A stretch of DNA of 64,000 nt from positions 1 to 64,000 of the forward strand of contig CAJTYR010000001.1 of NCBI GenBank assembly GCA_910584295.1. Reading direction: 5' to 3'. The notes under the pieces were generated by a model. The model was not told the DNA's origin. It saw nothing but the letters and a program-made list of their open reading frames with translations, and ran no database searches. Shown here piece by piece: positions 1 to 8,257 of the stretch. A program made the translations under genes and the position numbers. The DNA comes from an uncultured Christensenella sp. Lineage in GTDB: Bacteria; Bacillota; Clostridia; Christensenellales; UBA1242. Position 1 is the stretch's first letter. Every line of letters begins with the position of its first letter.

Positions 1-24
1 TTTTTCGTCCTCTTTTGTTTGCTT

Positions 25-54
25 AAAAAAGACATCTTTTTTGATGTCTTTTTT
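25..54 (+). terminator. Rho-independent terminator
   Basis: A 12-bp inverted repeat (AAAAAAGACATC and GATGTCTTTTTT) with a short T loop ends in a T tract. It probably ends a gene lying left of the window; the symmetry would also allow it to work in the other direction. Confidence 0.75.
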
Positions 55-66
55 ATCATTTGGGGG

Positions 67-95
67 TTGACTTTTGGTCTTGATTTGAATATAAT
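67..95 (+). promoter_or_regulatory. Sigma-A-type promoter
   Basis: TTGACT (67-72) and TATAAT (90-95) are separated by exactly 17 bp, an almost ideal vegetative promoter. It lies about 70 bp before the ankyrin-repeat gene, which has an AAGGAG ribosome binding site. Confidence 0.8.
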
Positions 96-167
96 ATGAT
101 TACGCATGAAAATTTTAGATTGTCCGATTTTTGGCAACAAGGAATAGAATGCTTTTAAGGAGAAAGA

Positions 168-692
168 ATGAACTCAATTGATAAAAAGACGCTGAAATTT
201 ATTAATGCGGTGAAAGCAAACCTTATCAACACAGCAAAAAAGTTGCTTAATGAAGGGGTTTGTGTCAACGCAACTGATGGAAATATGAATGTTGCTCTTG
301 CGTATGTGAAAAGTGTTGAGATGCTTAAAGTTTTGCTTGATAATGGAGCAAATATCAATGCAAAAAATCGTGAGATGGATTCTGTTCTCACTGTTTTTGT
401 CAAGAGAATGGACAGAGTCAAATGGAATTTGACTCAATTTCCTGAAATGTCTCCAATTGAACTTTCTAAAATTTGGGATGTGATTAAAAAACGAGGAGTT
501 GATACAACTGCTGTTAATCTTGATAACAAAAAAGCGAAATATTATGTTGACATGAATGATCCGGCACAAAGAGCTATTGGCGCAAAGATTTGTGTTCATG
601 AGGGTCATATGAGAATGAAACAAGGTGAAGAAAGAAGGGCTGCAATGAAATCTTTAAATTTAGAAACTTCAAAACTCGGAAACGGAAAATAA
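168..692 (+). CDS. Ankyrin-repeat protein of unknown role
   Basis: A 174-residue cytoplasmic-looking protein without signal peptide or membrane segment. Residues about 8-70 carry two to three ankyrin-like helical repeats: a stretch ending LLDNGANINAKN is the classic end of an ankyrin repeat, and an earlier copy reads LLNEGVCVNATDG. The C-terminal 90 residues are charged and not recognised. Ankyrin repeats generally bind other proteins, so a protein-interaction role is inferred; no partner is visible. The gene is a single-gene unit with its own strong promoter and a terminator directly after the stop codon. The start ATG follows AAGGAGAAAGA. Confidence 0.75.
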   Translation: MNSIDKKTLKFINAVKANLINTAKKLLNEGVCVNATDGNMNVALAYVKSVEMLKVLLDNGANINAKNREMDSVLTVFVKRMDRVKWNLTQFPEMSPIELSKIWDVIKKRGVDTTAVNLDNKKAKYYVDMNDPAQRAIGAKICVHEGHMRMKQGEERRAAMKSLNLETSKLGNGK

Positions 693-718
693 AAGACCAA
701 AAATCTGGTCTTTTTTTA
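691..718. terminator. Bidirectional terminator
   Basis: AAAAGACCA and TGGTCTTTT form a hairpin followed by T residues on the plus strand and, read from the other side, A-rich arms that give T residues on the minus strand. It separates the convergent genes at 168-692 and 716-1300. Confidence 0.75.
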
Positions 719-1300
719 TTCCTTTAATAATGAATTCGCCATATTTCTTGCGTTCTTTATTGCTTTTTGGTGCAACAGATCAACATTGTTGGTTTCGTCC
801 GTCTTTGAGCCTTTAAAGTGAAGACAATAGTGTCCGAAATAGTCACTATCGGGTGCAGAAAAGCCATGCATATATCCAGAAAAACTTGCTGGAATAAGTG
901 TGTTTGAATTGTATATTAAGACAACAGGAACGCTGGTCTTATTGTTGAGGTTTTCGCAGATGAATTTGAAATCGGTTTCAGATGATGGAATAATATCTGC
1001 ATGATTTTTCCCACCAATTCTTTTGATGAAAAAGTATTGCTTTGTGCCAAAATCATAAACTTCATAAGTGTGGTTTGTTTCAAGAAGAATGTCAATTCCT
1101 TCATCCCAAGAGATGGAAAGAAGAGAGTTGTTTTTGTCCTTACTTTGATGAAATTCGGTCTCATGAAAGCGATTTGCTTTGCTGATTTGATTTTCTGTTG
1201 AGTTGGTGTATCTTGAAAGCACGGGGTATGGAAAAATCATTGCAAAGGTGCAAAAGGAAACAAGGAAAACTAGACAATAGAAACAGATTGCTTTTCTCAT
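716..1300 (-). CDS. Exported or membrane-anchored protein with conserved HAD/GHxCxHF domain
   Basis: A 194-residue protein with an N-terminal hydrophobic segment (residues about 4-25) that is either a signal peptide or a single anchor, so the rest should lie outside the cell. The C-terminal 110 residues contain KNHADI, SGYMHG and GHYCLHFKGSKT followed by HQKAI. I recall this H/C pattern from cell-wall-associated Firmicutes proteins that often carry peptidoglycan-binding domains, but I know no established reaction for it. The conserved His and Cys residues would suit a metal site or catalysis (inference). No clear Shine-Dalgarno sequence precedes the ATG. It is divergent from the YkvI-like gene with only 69 bp between start codons. 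Confidence 0.6.
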   Translation of the reverse strand: MRKAICFYCLVFLVSFCTFAMIFPYPVLSRYTNSTENQISKANRFHETEFHQSKDKNNSLLSISWDEGIDILLETNHTYEVYDFGTKQYFFIKRIGGKNHADIIPSSETDFKFICENLNNKTSVPVVLIYNSNTLIPASFSGYMHGFSAPDSDYFGHYCLHFKGSKTDETNNVDLLHQKAIKNARNMANSLLKE

Positions 1301-1369
1301 AATTTTATCATGTGGAAAAGAGTTGAAATTATGAGAATTAAAATCATTTTGAATTAATAAATATATTTT

Positions 1370-2392
1370 ATGTTGAAAGTTTTTGTGACAACTTTTTTGA
1401 TTTTTGGAACTGTGGTAGGGGCTGGGTTTTCAAGTGGAAACGAGGTTGTTGTTTTTTTTAGTCGGTTTGGAAATTGGTCTTATTTTTTTATTACAATTGC
1501 AAGTGTGATGATGTTTTTTGCTTGTTTTTTCTTTTTGAGAAAGGGAGAGAAAATCTCTGTATATATTCAAAATCACAAATTACTTAATTTAATTGTTCTT
1601 GGAATTACTGCAGTTTTTGGGGCGTCGATGTTTGCTGGAATAAAAAATCTTTTTGGTTATTTTGATGACAAAATCTATTATTTTTTGATGGTGATTTTGC
1701 TTCTTTGTTGCCTTTTAGTGACGGCTAAGGGGATTGGTGGAATTGAGAAAGCAAACATGATTTTGACACCGATTTTGACAATTTTCTTTTTGGTGGTTGT
1801 GCTTTTTGCGGGAGGGGAAAAAAGCTCTTTTGAAATTGATGTAAGCGCAATTGCAGGAGTATTATATTGTCCTCTTTATGTGGCATTAAACTGTGTGATG
1901 AGTGTGTTTGTGCTTGCAAAGGCAGGTGAAAAATTAAACAAAAAACAAGCTTTTTTGTCAAGCTTGTTTTCTGCTGTGTTACTTTTTATTTTTTTGATGA
2001 TGTGCAATTTTGTTTTAATTAGAAATGTTGACAGTTTCATAAGTGAAATGCCAATCCTGTTTATTGTGCGTGAAAGTCGAACAATTTTTATCTTGGAATA
2101 TATTGTCATTTTGGTAGGATGTTTCACGACACTTTTTTCCCTTCTTTTCACAATGAACAACTCTCTTAAAAAATATGCAAAAAATACACTTTTATGTTTG
2201 TTTTCTGCTGTTTTTATTCCATTTGCCATCAGTGTTGTAGGGTTTGCAGGAATAATATCATTTCTTTATCCGATTTGCAGTATTTTTGGTGTTTTTATTC
2301 TCTTATTTGCGATATTTTCGCTCAATAAGACTGACAATATAATACATTCCAAAAGCAAGAATACAAAGGACCATGGTTGCAGCCATAACTAA
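1370..2392 (+). CDS. YkvI-like polytopic membrane protein
   Basis: A 340-residue integral membrane protein with about ten hydrophobic segments. The N-terminus GTVVGAGFSSGNEVVVFF is the signature of the YkvI family, which is distantly related to amino-acid/spore-germination transporters and has the helix-breaking GAGF motif after the first membrane segment. Substrate is unknown. The last 30 residues are hydrophilic and are encoded opposite the 3' end of the ABC permease gene, giving a 90-bp convergent overlap. There is no recognisable ribosome binding site before the ATG, which is unusual here. Confidence 0.7.
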   Translation: MLKVFVTTFLIFGTVVGAGFSSGNEVVVFFSRFGNWSYFFITIASVMMFFACFFFLRKGEKISVYIQNHKLLNLIVLGITAVFGASMFAGIKNLFGYFDDKIYYFLMVILLLCCLLVTAKGIGGIEKANMILTPILTIFFLVVVLFAGGEKSSFEIDVSAIAGVLYCPLYVALNCVMSVFVLAKAGEKLNKKQAFLSSLFSAVLLFIFLMMCNFVLIRNVDSFISEMPILFIVRESRTIFILEYIVILVGCFTTLFSLLFTMNNSLKKYAKNTLLCLFSAVFIPFAISVVGFAGIISFLYPICSIFGVFILLFAIFSLNKTDNIIHSKSKNTKDHGCSHN

Positions 2393-3145
2393 ATCAATTT
2401 TCAAAATCTGTCCGCCATAGACAATTAAATATCCAAGTCCTGCCTGACTTGACAAATATTCTCCCATGATGCTTCCGACCCAACTCATACCTACATTGAT
2501 TTTTAGTACTGAAATGAAATCTGGCATTGAATGTGGCAGAACTAGTTTAAACAAAATTTGAAATTTGTTTGCGTTCATAGATTTGAGAAGCAAGATTTTT
2601 CCTTCATCAACAGCCATAAAAGCAGAGAGCATGCTCATTGTTGTGATGACAATGCAGATAAGCACACACATCATGATTATGGCACTTGTTCCAGCACCTA
2701 CCCACATGATGATCATTGGACCAAGGGCAATTTTTGGCAGTGAGTTCAGCACTACGATGTATGGCTCGAAAATTTTTCTCACCTTTTCGTTCCACCACAA
2801 AAGCACTGCGATTACATAGCCAAGCACGGTTGCAACTGCAAATCCAATGAGGGTTTCATACAAAGTGACCCAGCTGTTATGCCATAATTCTCCAGTTTTT
2901 GCAAGGGTTATGATTTGATTGACTATTCTTGATGGTGAACTTACAAAAAATGGATCAAGAATTTGAAAGTGTGTTAGAAGTTCCCATAATCCTAAAAATG
3001 CAACCAAGAGGAATATTCGGAAAAATATAACAATGAATTTGTCTCTTCGAAGTTTTCGTACATATATTTGATGGGTCTTTGAAAAAGTCTTTTTGTTTAT
3101 TATTTTTGGTGGTTTATTTTGTTTTTTTATCTTTTTTGTTTTCAT
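2303..3145 (-). CDS. ABC transporter permease (SsuC/TauC/ThiX type)
   Basis: A 280-residue inner-membrane permease of the BPD_transp_1 family, with about six membrane segments after a basic N-terminal tail. It contains the cytoplasmic EAA-like loop (around the LLKSMNANKFQILFKLVLPHSMP stretch, read in parts). The family imports nitrate, sulfonates, taurine or thiamine precursors; substrate cannot be told here. I placed the start at 3145 (MKTKK) rather than further upstream because family members begin near there. This start overlaps the end of the ATPase gene by 32 bp, which suggests translational coupling. Confidence 0.85.
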   Translation of the reverse strand: MKTKKIKKQNKPPKIINKKTFSKTHQIYVRKLRRDKFIVIFFRIFLLVAFLGLWELLTHFQILDPFFVSSPSRIVNQIITLAKTGELWHNSWVTLYETLIGFAVATVLGYVIAVLLWWNEKVRKIFEPYIVVLNSLPKIALGPMIIMWVGAGTSAIIMMCVLICIVITTMSMLSAFMAVDEGKILLLKSMNANKFQILFKLVLPHSMPDFISVLKINVGMSWVGSIMGEYLSSQAGLGYLIVYGGQILKIDLVMAATMVLCILAFGMYYIVSLIERKYRK

Positions 3146-3896
3146 TGTCAAGTTCTCTCCATAGTTTATCAAACAAAACAGAAAATTTTGGATTTTCTCT
3201 TCGTTTGAGAGGGGTTTCTTCTTCAAGTTTTGGCAATACTTCGTCTTTGACTGTTGCTGGGCGAGATGTTAGGATGATGATTTTGTCAGACATTGAAATT
3301 GCTTCTGAAATGTCATGGGTGACAAGCAGAGCGGTCTTTTTTTCGCTCTTTATAATTTGATATACATCATCACAGACAGAAAGCCTTGTTTGATAGTCTA
3401 GGGCTGAAAATGGTTCATCAAGAAGAAGTAGTTCTGGCTCTAGAGCCAGAGTGCGAATGAGGGCAACACGCTGTCTCATTCCACCACTTAAGTTTCTTGG
3501 CTTTTTGTCTTTGAAGCCATCAAGTCCATATTTTTTCAAAAGTTCTTCAGCCTTTCTCAATTTTTCAGCTTTATCTTTTGGTTTTTGAATTTCAAGTCCC
3601 AGTGTGATGTTTTTCCAAACTGTTCGCCATTCAAAAAGTTGATCTCTTTGAAACATGTATCCAATTTTTTTTGTGTCTATTTTTTTCTCTCCAGCAAGTA
3701 AAATTTCACCTGAGGAAGGTTTTAAAAGCCCTGCAGTGAGGGAAAGAATTGTTGTTTTCCCGCAACCACTTGGACCAACTAAGGACACAAAATCTTGTTT
3801 TTCTATATCAAAATTGACATCGTTTAATGCAAATATTTCATCTTTTTTTGTTTGATAAAAATAATTTACATTCTTAAATGATAATATGTTGTTCAT
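3114..3896 (-). CDS. ABC transporter ATP-binding protein (SsuB/TauB type)
   Basis: A 260-residue ATPase that powers the adjacent permease. Walker A GPSGCGKTT is near residue 41, the ABC signature LSGGMRQRV near 140, Walker B LLLLDEPFSALD near 160 and the switch His in VTHD near 195. The start ATG follows AAAGGA. The gene is divergent from the phage-type module, with only 32 bp between the two start codons. The operon has no substrate-binding protein in this window, so it must use one encoded elsewhere, or the set has been cut down. Confidence 0.9.
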   Translation of the reverse strand: MNNILSFKNVNYFYQTKKDEIFALNDVNFDIEKQDFVSLVGPSGCGKTTILSLTAGLLKPSSGEILLAGEKKIDTKKIGYMFQRDQLFEWRTVWKNITLGLEIQKPKDKAEKLRKAEELLKKYGLDGFKDKKPRNLSGGMRQRVALIRTLALEPELLLLDEPFSALDYQTRLSVCDDVYQIIKSEKKTALLVTHDISEAISMSDKIIILTSRPATVKDEVLPKLEEETPLKRRENPKFSVLFDKLWRELDNENKKDKKTK

Positions 3897-3928
3897 ATTT
3901 TTCCTTTGTGATAGGCACAGAGATCCCT

Positions 3929-4351
3929 ATGCCTTATAATATCATTTTATTGCCACTTGAAAAATTTGTGAAAATTGCTGACATATTTTCTTGCAATGGC
4001 AAAATTTGTGCTTTAGAATGTTTGCAAAAGTTGAAAAGGTGGGGTATGGACGAGCAAGAAATTAGGATGGCATTATGCAAAAGAGCTGTTGGTTTTGAGT
4101 GTGATGAAATCGTGGAAGAATATATCACAGACGAACAAGGAAACAGTGTTCTTTCAAAGAGGAAGATTACAAAAAAGTTTAATCCTCCAGATGTGACTGC
4201 TCTTCGATTTTTGCTTGAACAGATCAGCCTTTCTGATGACGATCTTTCAAAAATGACAGATGAACAGTTGCTTAAGGAGAAGAAAAGATTGTTGTCACTT
4301 TTGAAAGAAGAGGAGGAAAAGAAAAATGAAAATGCAAATTTGCAGGCATGA
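3929..4351 (+). CDS. TerS-like phage small terminase / DNA-binding protein
   Basis: A 140-residue protein. Residues about 25-55 form a helix-turn-helix-like segment. They are followed by EEYITDEQGNSVLSKRKI and then KFNPPDVTALRFLLEQ, the pattern typical of clostridial small terminase subunits (a charged beta-hairpin, then a PPDxTALxFxL helix). The C-terminus is a charged coiled coil. In phages TerS recognises the DNA to be packaged and hands it to the large ATPase, but no large terminase gene follows. I chose the internal ATG at 3929 because the upstream extension would overlap the divergent ABC gene; the ribosome binding site is weak. It is the first gene of the head module and overlaps the next by 26 bp. 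Confidence 0.6.
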   Translation: MPYNIILLPLEKFVKIADIFSCNGKICALECLQKLKRWGMDEQEIRMALCKRAVGFECDEIVEEYITDEQGNSVLSKRKITKKFNPPDVTALRFLLEQISLSDDDLSKMTDEQLLKEKKRLLSLLKEEEEKKNENANLQA

Positions 4352-4544
4352 GCAAGGATGTGACTTTTATGGTTGCAAAAATCTTGCAAAATACAGTTTC
4401 AGCACAAAAGGCTTTTTGAGGCATGATCTCGTTTTTTGTGAAAATTGTATGAGAGAAATGTTTGAATGTTTTTCAAAAGAGTGTGTTCCAAAAGCAGTGG
4501 AGGCACCTTTTAAAAACAAAAGGAGGGAAAATGAAAAAAAATAA
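4326..4544 (+). CDS. Small Cys-rich putative zinc-binding protein
   Basis: A 72-residue basic protein with six or more Cys and two His (pattern C-x-H near residue 6, C-x4-C, then a CENC pair and a later C), which looks like a small zinc ribbon or zinc knuckle. Function is unknown. It occupies the place where the 1.3-1.5 kb large terminase gene normally lies between TerS and portal. AGGAGG at 4311-4316 gives a good start at 4326. It overlaps the preceding gene by 26 bp and the portal gene by 14 bp, so it is translated as part of one compact operon. Confidence 0.65.
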   Translation: MKMQICRHEQGCDFYGCKNLAKYSFSTKGFLRHDLVFCENCMREMFECFSKECVPKAVEAPFKNKRRENEKK

Positions 4545-6393
4545 AGATTCTTTGGTGAAAGAAACTTTGGAGGATTATGCCAAAAGAGTTGAGGAACGAA
4601 AACCTTTTGACAGCCAATGGCAACTCAACATGAATTTCTATATGGGAAATCAATATTGTGATGTTGGTTATGGTGGAAGGGTGCGTGATGTTGAAAAAGA
4701 ATACTTTTGGCAGGAACGAGAGGTTTTTAATCACATTGCACCAATCATTGACATCAGACTTTCAAAACTTTCAAAGATTAAGCCTAAAATGATGATTTGT
4801 CCGGCAACAAACGAGGAACAAGACATCTATACAGCTAAAGTTGGGAAAAAGGTTTTGGATGTTGTTGGAAATAAGCTTTCAATCATGTCAAAAATTAATC
4901 AAGCAACAAAATGGAGTGAAATATGTGGGACAAGTTTCTACAAAATATCTTGGAACAGCAATCTTGGGCAAGTTGTTGCGCTTGAAGAGGATGGAAAGAA
5001 AATCAAGAGTGGTGAAGTAGATGTGACGGTTTGTTCTCCGTTTGAAATTTATCCTGACAGTGCAACTCATGAGAGTTTGGAAGAGTGTCAAAGCATCATT
5101 CATGCAAAAGTTTGTTCTGTGACGCAAATCAAACATCTATATGGAGTAGATGTGGAAGGAAAGGACATCAATGTCTATTCTCTTGATGGCACAACTTCTT
5201 CACTTGGCGGTCTTGGAATCCTTGGACATTCGACCAAACTTGTGGAGACCGTTCGCAAAAAAAGTGCGATAGTGCTTGAAAAGTATGTCAGACCAAATGC
5301 GGAATTTCCAAATGGAAGATTTATTATTGTTGCAGGAGAAAGCCTTGTATTTGATGGAGAACTTCCATATCAAAATGGTGTTGATGGAAAGAGAGATTTC
5401 CCATTTGTCAGACAAATTTGCAACGAGGAAGTTGGAAATTTTTGGGGTGTGAGTATGATTTCTAGGCTCATCCCAATTCAACGTGCTTACAATGCGGTCA
5501 AAAATCGTAAACATGAATACATAAATCGTTTGACTTTGGGCGTGCTTGCTGTTGAAGATGGAAGTGTTGATATTGACAATTTGGAAGAGGAAGGACTTGC
5601 TCCAGGGAAGATTTTGGTCTATAGACAAGGCTCAAACGCACCAAAATTTTTGGGTGGGGAAAATTTGCCTGCCGATTTTGAGAAAGAAGAAGAGAGGCTT
5701 CTTAAAGAGTTTTTGACCTTGAGTGGAACAAGCGAGATTGGGTCAATGGAAAATGTTTCTGCAAGCATAAGTGGTGTTGCGTTGGAACTTTTGATTGACG
5801 AAAATGAAACAAGGCTTAAATTTACTACAGACAGCATCAAAAATGCAATAAAATCAGTTGCAAAGCAAATTTTAAGACTTTATAAACAGTTTGCTGTTGT
5901 TCCAAGACTTTTGAAGATTGTTGGAGAAAATGGGCATCTTGATGTTGTTTATTTCAAGGGAAGTGATTTGTCAAGCGATGATGTTCAATTTGATACGGAA
6001 AGCGAAAGCAATGAGACTCTTTCACAGAGAAGAAACATGATTTTTCAACTTCTTGACAAAAACCTTTTGTGTGATGAGGATGGGAAAATTTCAAATTCTA
6101 TGAAGGCAAAAATCATGGAAAACATTGGCTTTGGCTCTTGGGATTCGGCAGTTGATTTGACAGATTTGCATGTCAAAAATGCCGATCAAGAAAACAATCA
6201 GATGTTTTCTGGAAAAAGTTTGACAGTGAAAGAAATTGATGACGATGACATTCATTTGACGCAACATATTGCATATATGTTGAAAGTAGTTTATGCGGGA
6301 CAAGTGAACAAGAAAATTGAAGAGAATTTCTTAAATCACATCAAATCGCATAAAGAAAGACAAAAATCTTTGGAAAAAGAAAGAAAAGAATAG
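4531..6393 (+). CDS. Phage portal protein (P22-like)
   Basis: A 620-residue portal protein, the dodecameric ring at the capsid vertex through which DNA is packaged and released. The N-terminal region (YAKRVEERKPFDSQW, then DIRLSKLSKIKPKMMICPA near residue 75) and a later FVRQICNEEVGNFWGVSMI stretch match portals of P22-type short-tailed phages; the overall length is also in that range. The C-terminus is charged and helical (HIKSHKERQKSLEKERKE). AGGAGG at 4521-4526 fixes the start at 4531. The frame is open over its whole length, so this is not an obvious pseudogene. Confidence 0.85.
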   Translation: MKKNKDSLVKETLEDYAKRVEERKPFDSQWQLNMNFYMGNQYCDVGYGGRVRDVEKEYFWQEREVFNHIAPIIDIRLSKLSKIKPKMMICPATNEEQDIYTAKVGKKVLDVVGNKLSIMSKINQATKWSEICGTSFYKISWNSNLGQVVALEEDGKKIKSGEVDVTVCSPFEIYPDSATHESLEECQSIIHAKVCSVTQIKHLYGVDVEGKDINVYSLDGTTSSLGGLGILGHSTKLVETVRKKSAIVLEKYVRPNAEFPNGRFIIVAGESLVFDGELPYQNGVDGKRDFPFVRQICNEEVGNFWGVSMISRLIPIQRAYNAVKNRKHEYINRLTLGVLAVEDGSVDIDNLEEEGLAPGKILVYRQGSNAPKFLGGENLPADFEKEEERLLKEFLTLSGTSEIGSMENVSASISGVALELLIDENETRLKFTTDSIKNAIKSVAKQILRLYKQFAVVPRLLKIVGENGHLDVVYFKGSDLSSDDVQFDTESESNETLSQRRNMIFQLLDKNLLCDEDGKISNSMKAKIMENIGFGSWDSAVDLTDLHVKNADQENNQMFSGKSLTVKEIDDDDIHLTQHIAYMLKVVYAGQVNKKIEENFLNHIKSHKERQKSLEKERKE

Positions 6394-6402
6394 GAGGAAA
6401 AA

Positions 6403-7023
6403 ATGGAAAATGAAGAAATTATTGGGGAACAACCAGATGTTTTTGAAGGCTCCCCATTGGATGACTTTGACCAAACTGAATGTAAGACTGAACAAAGTGA
6501 AGCAGAAAGGGGCGTTCCCATTGGAAAATTTAAAAGTGTTGATGACTTATATCATGCTTACAACAGTTTGCAATCAGAGTTTACCAAAAAGTGTCAAAAG
6601 TTGGCAGAGATTGAAAAAGAAAAGACGGTTATCCCTTCTCAAGAACAACTTGAAGAAGGTTTAAAATCGTTCCTTTTAGAAAATCAAGATGCTTATTCTT
6701 ATGTTGATGAAATCAAAGGCAGAGTATTTGCTGATGAAAAAATGATGGCATTGGAAAAACCTTTTGACAAAGCTTGGGCAGAAATGCTTTTTGAAAAGCT
6801 TTCAAGTCCAAATAAGGAAAATGAACCAATGGTTCAGGATCTTGTTCTAAAAGATGAAAAAATAAAAAACTTGGTTATTCAAAATTATGTGAGAGATTTG
6901 AATCAAAACAAATCTCCAGTCGTTTTGACGCGTGCAACTGGGGAGAAAGTGGCAACAGTTGCCACTTCCAAACCAGACACTTTTGAAGCAGCAAAGAAGG
7001 TTGCGATAAACCTTTTGTCATAG
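6403..7023 (+). CDS. Capsid scaffolding protein
   Basis: A 206-residue acidic, helical protein located between portal and coat genes, the usual position of the scaffold that guides procapsid assembly. The segment GKFKSVDDLYHAYNSLQSEF (residues about 41-60) followed by a coiled-coil stretch matches the N-terminal motif common in such scaffolds. The C-terminus is small and amphipathic (AAKKVAINLLS), suiting coat binding. GGAGG stands before the ATG. It begins nine bases after the portal stop codon. Confidence 0.75.
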   Translation: MENEEIIGEQPDVFEGSPLDDFDQTECKTEQSEAERGVPIGKFKSVDDLYHAYNSLQSEFTKKCQKLAEIEKEKTVIPSQEQLEEGLKSFLLENQDAYSYVDEIKGRVFADEKMMALEKPFDKAWAEMLFEKLSSPNKENEPMVQDLVLKDEKIKNLVIQNYVRDLNQNKSPVVLTRATGEKVATVATSKPDTFEAAKKVAINLLS

Positions 7024-7048
7024 TTTTGAAAACCTTATTAAGGAGAAA

Positions 7049-8236
7049 ATGATGGTTACATTATCAAGTGCAGAAAATGTGCTTAAAGATGTTTATTTGG
7101 GTGTTATTGCAGACCAAATCAACACTAAAACAAATCCACTTTTCAGCAGAATTAAAAGAAGTACAAGAAATATTGTTGGAAAAGAAGTGAGAATGGTTGC
7201 ACCTATTGGAATCAATGGTGGAATCATGGCTGGGAGTGAAACAAGCGAACTTCCAGAAGGTGTGGACAGACCTTATCTTTCATTTGTCGCACCCCTTAAA
7301 AACCTTTATGGAAGATTTGAAATCAGTGATAAAGCAATCAGATGCTCTTCAACTGATGTAAATTCATTTGTTAATCTTCTTCAAGATGGAATGGACAGCC
7401 TTTTGAAGGCAAGCATTTTCAATCTTTCAAGAATGATTTATGGTGATGGAACAGGCGTTCTTGCAACAATTTCAGTTGCATCAGACAAGACTGTCTCAAT
7501 CAGCGACTATGTTGACGCTGTTGCAGCAGGCATGTTTGTTGATATCTTCAATGACAGCACGTTGGTGGCATCAAACATCATGGTGAAAGATGTGAACAAA
7601 TCGACAAAAGTTGTGACATTGGGGGCACTTCCAAACGGAGTGACTCTTGCAACAGGATACAAACTTTATGCTCACAACTCAAAGGACAACGAGATTGTTG
7701 GTCTGCGTGGAATTGTTGGAAACGCATCTTTGTATGGTGTAAATAAAGCTGACTATCCAATTATGAATGCAAAAACATATTCAGCAACAACATCAGATGC
7801 ATTTGATGAGGATTATGTGCAGAAAATCATCGATGATCTTGAAACAAACGGAACTTCAGTGAATTTCATCAACTGTTCTTATGATCTTAAGCGCATATAT
7901 CAAAGATATTTGACTTTGTATAAGAAGAATATTGAAGTTGCAACATTGGAAGATGGAATGAAAGTTTTAACTCATTTTGGAACTCCAATTGTGCCAACAA
8001 ATCAACTCAAAGCTGACGAGTGCTATTTCCTCAATACTGACGATTTTGCTTTCTATGAACTTGGAGATTGGAAGTGGCTTGAAGACGAAAGTGGAAGGGT
8101 GCTCCGTGCATCTTCAACAAAGCCTTCATATTCAGCAACTTTGGTTAAATATACCGAACTTGTTTGCCAAAAGCCAAATGGCGTGGCTTATTGCAAGAAT
8201 ATTCCAACATCTATTCCAAGTTCATCTCAAGAATAG
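7049..8236 (+). CDS. Phage major capsid protein (HK97-type fold)
   Basis: A 395-residue coat protein. The first 110 residues (TKTNPLFSRIKRS, then GRFEISDKAIRCS) followed by MIYGDGTGVLATI near residue 135 are typical of HK97-fold major capsid proteins of tailed phages, including P22-like ones. The central part may be an insertion domain. It lies directly after the scaffold gene, as expected. Two adjacent ATG codons are possible; AGGAG at 7041-7045 is better spaced for the second (7052). There is no prohead protease in the module, so maturation would be cleavage-free (inference). Confidence 0.85.
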   Translation: MMVTLSSAENVLKDVYLGVIADQINTKTNPLFSRIKRSTRNIVGKEVRMVAPIGINGGIMAGSETSELPEGVDRPYLSFVAPLKNLYGRFEISDKAIRCSSTDVNSFVNLLQDGMDSLLKASIFNLSRMIYGDGTGVLATISVASDKTVSISDYVDAVAAGMFVDIFNDSTLVASNIMVKDVNKSTKVVTLGALPNGVTLATGYKLYAHNSKDNEIVGLRGIVGNASLYGVNKADYPIMNAKTYSATTSDAFDEDYVQKIIDDLETNGTSVNFINCSYDLKRIYQRYLTLYKKNIEVATLEDGMKVLTHFGTPIVPTNQLKADECYFLNTDDFAFYELGDWKWLEDESGRVLRASSTKPSYSATLVKYTELVCQKPNGVAYCKNIPTSIPSSSQE

Positions 8237-8257
8237 AAATTTTAAAAGGAAAAATTT

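Noticed and set aside
174..623. Long antisense frames opposite real genes (for example under the ankyrin, tig, infC and proS genes)
   Set aside because: They are low-complexity, rich in Phe, Ser and Cys, lack ribosome binding sites and run opposite well-supported coding regions.
7049..8236. Encapsulin nanocompartment instead of phage capsid
   Set aside because: The protein is longer than classic encapsulins and lies directly after portal and scaffold genes, which encapsulin loci lack.
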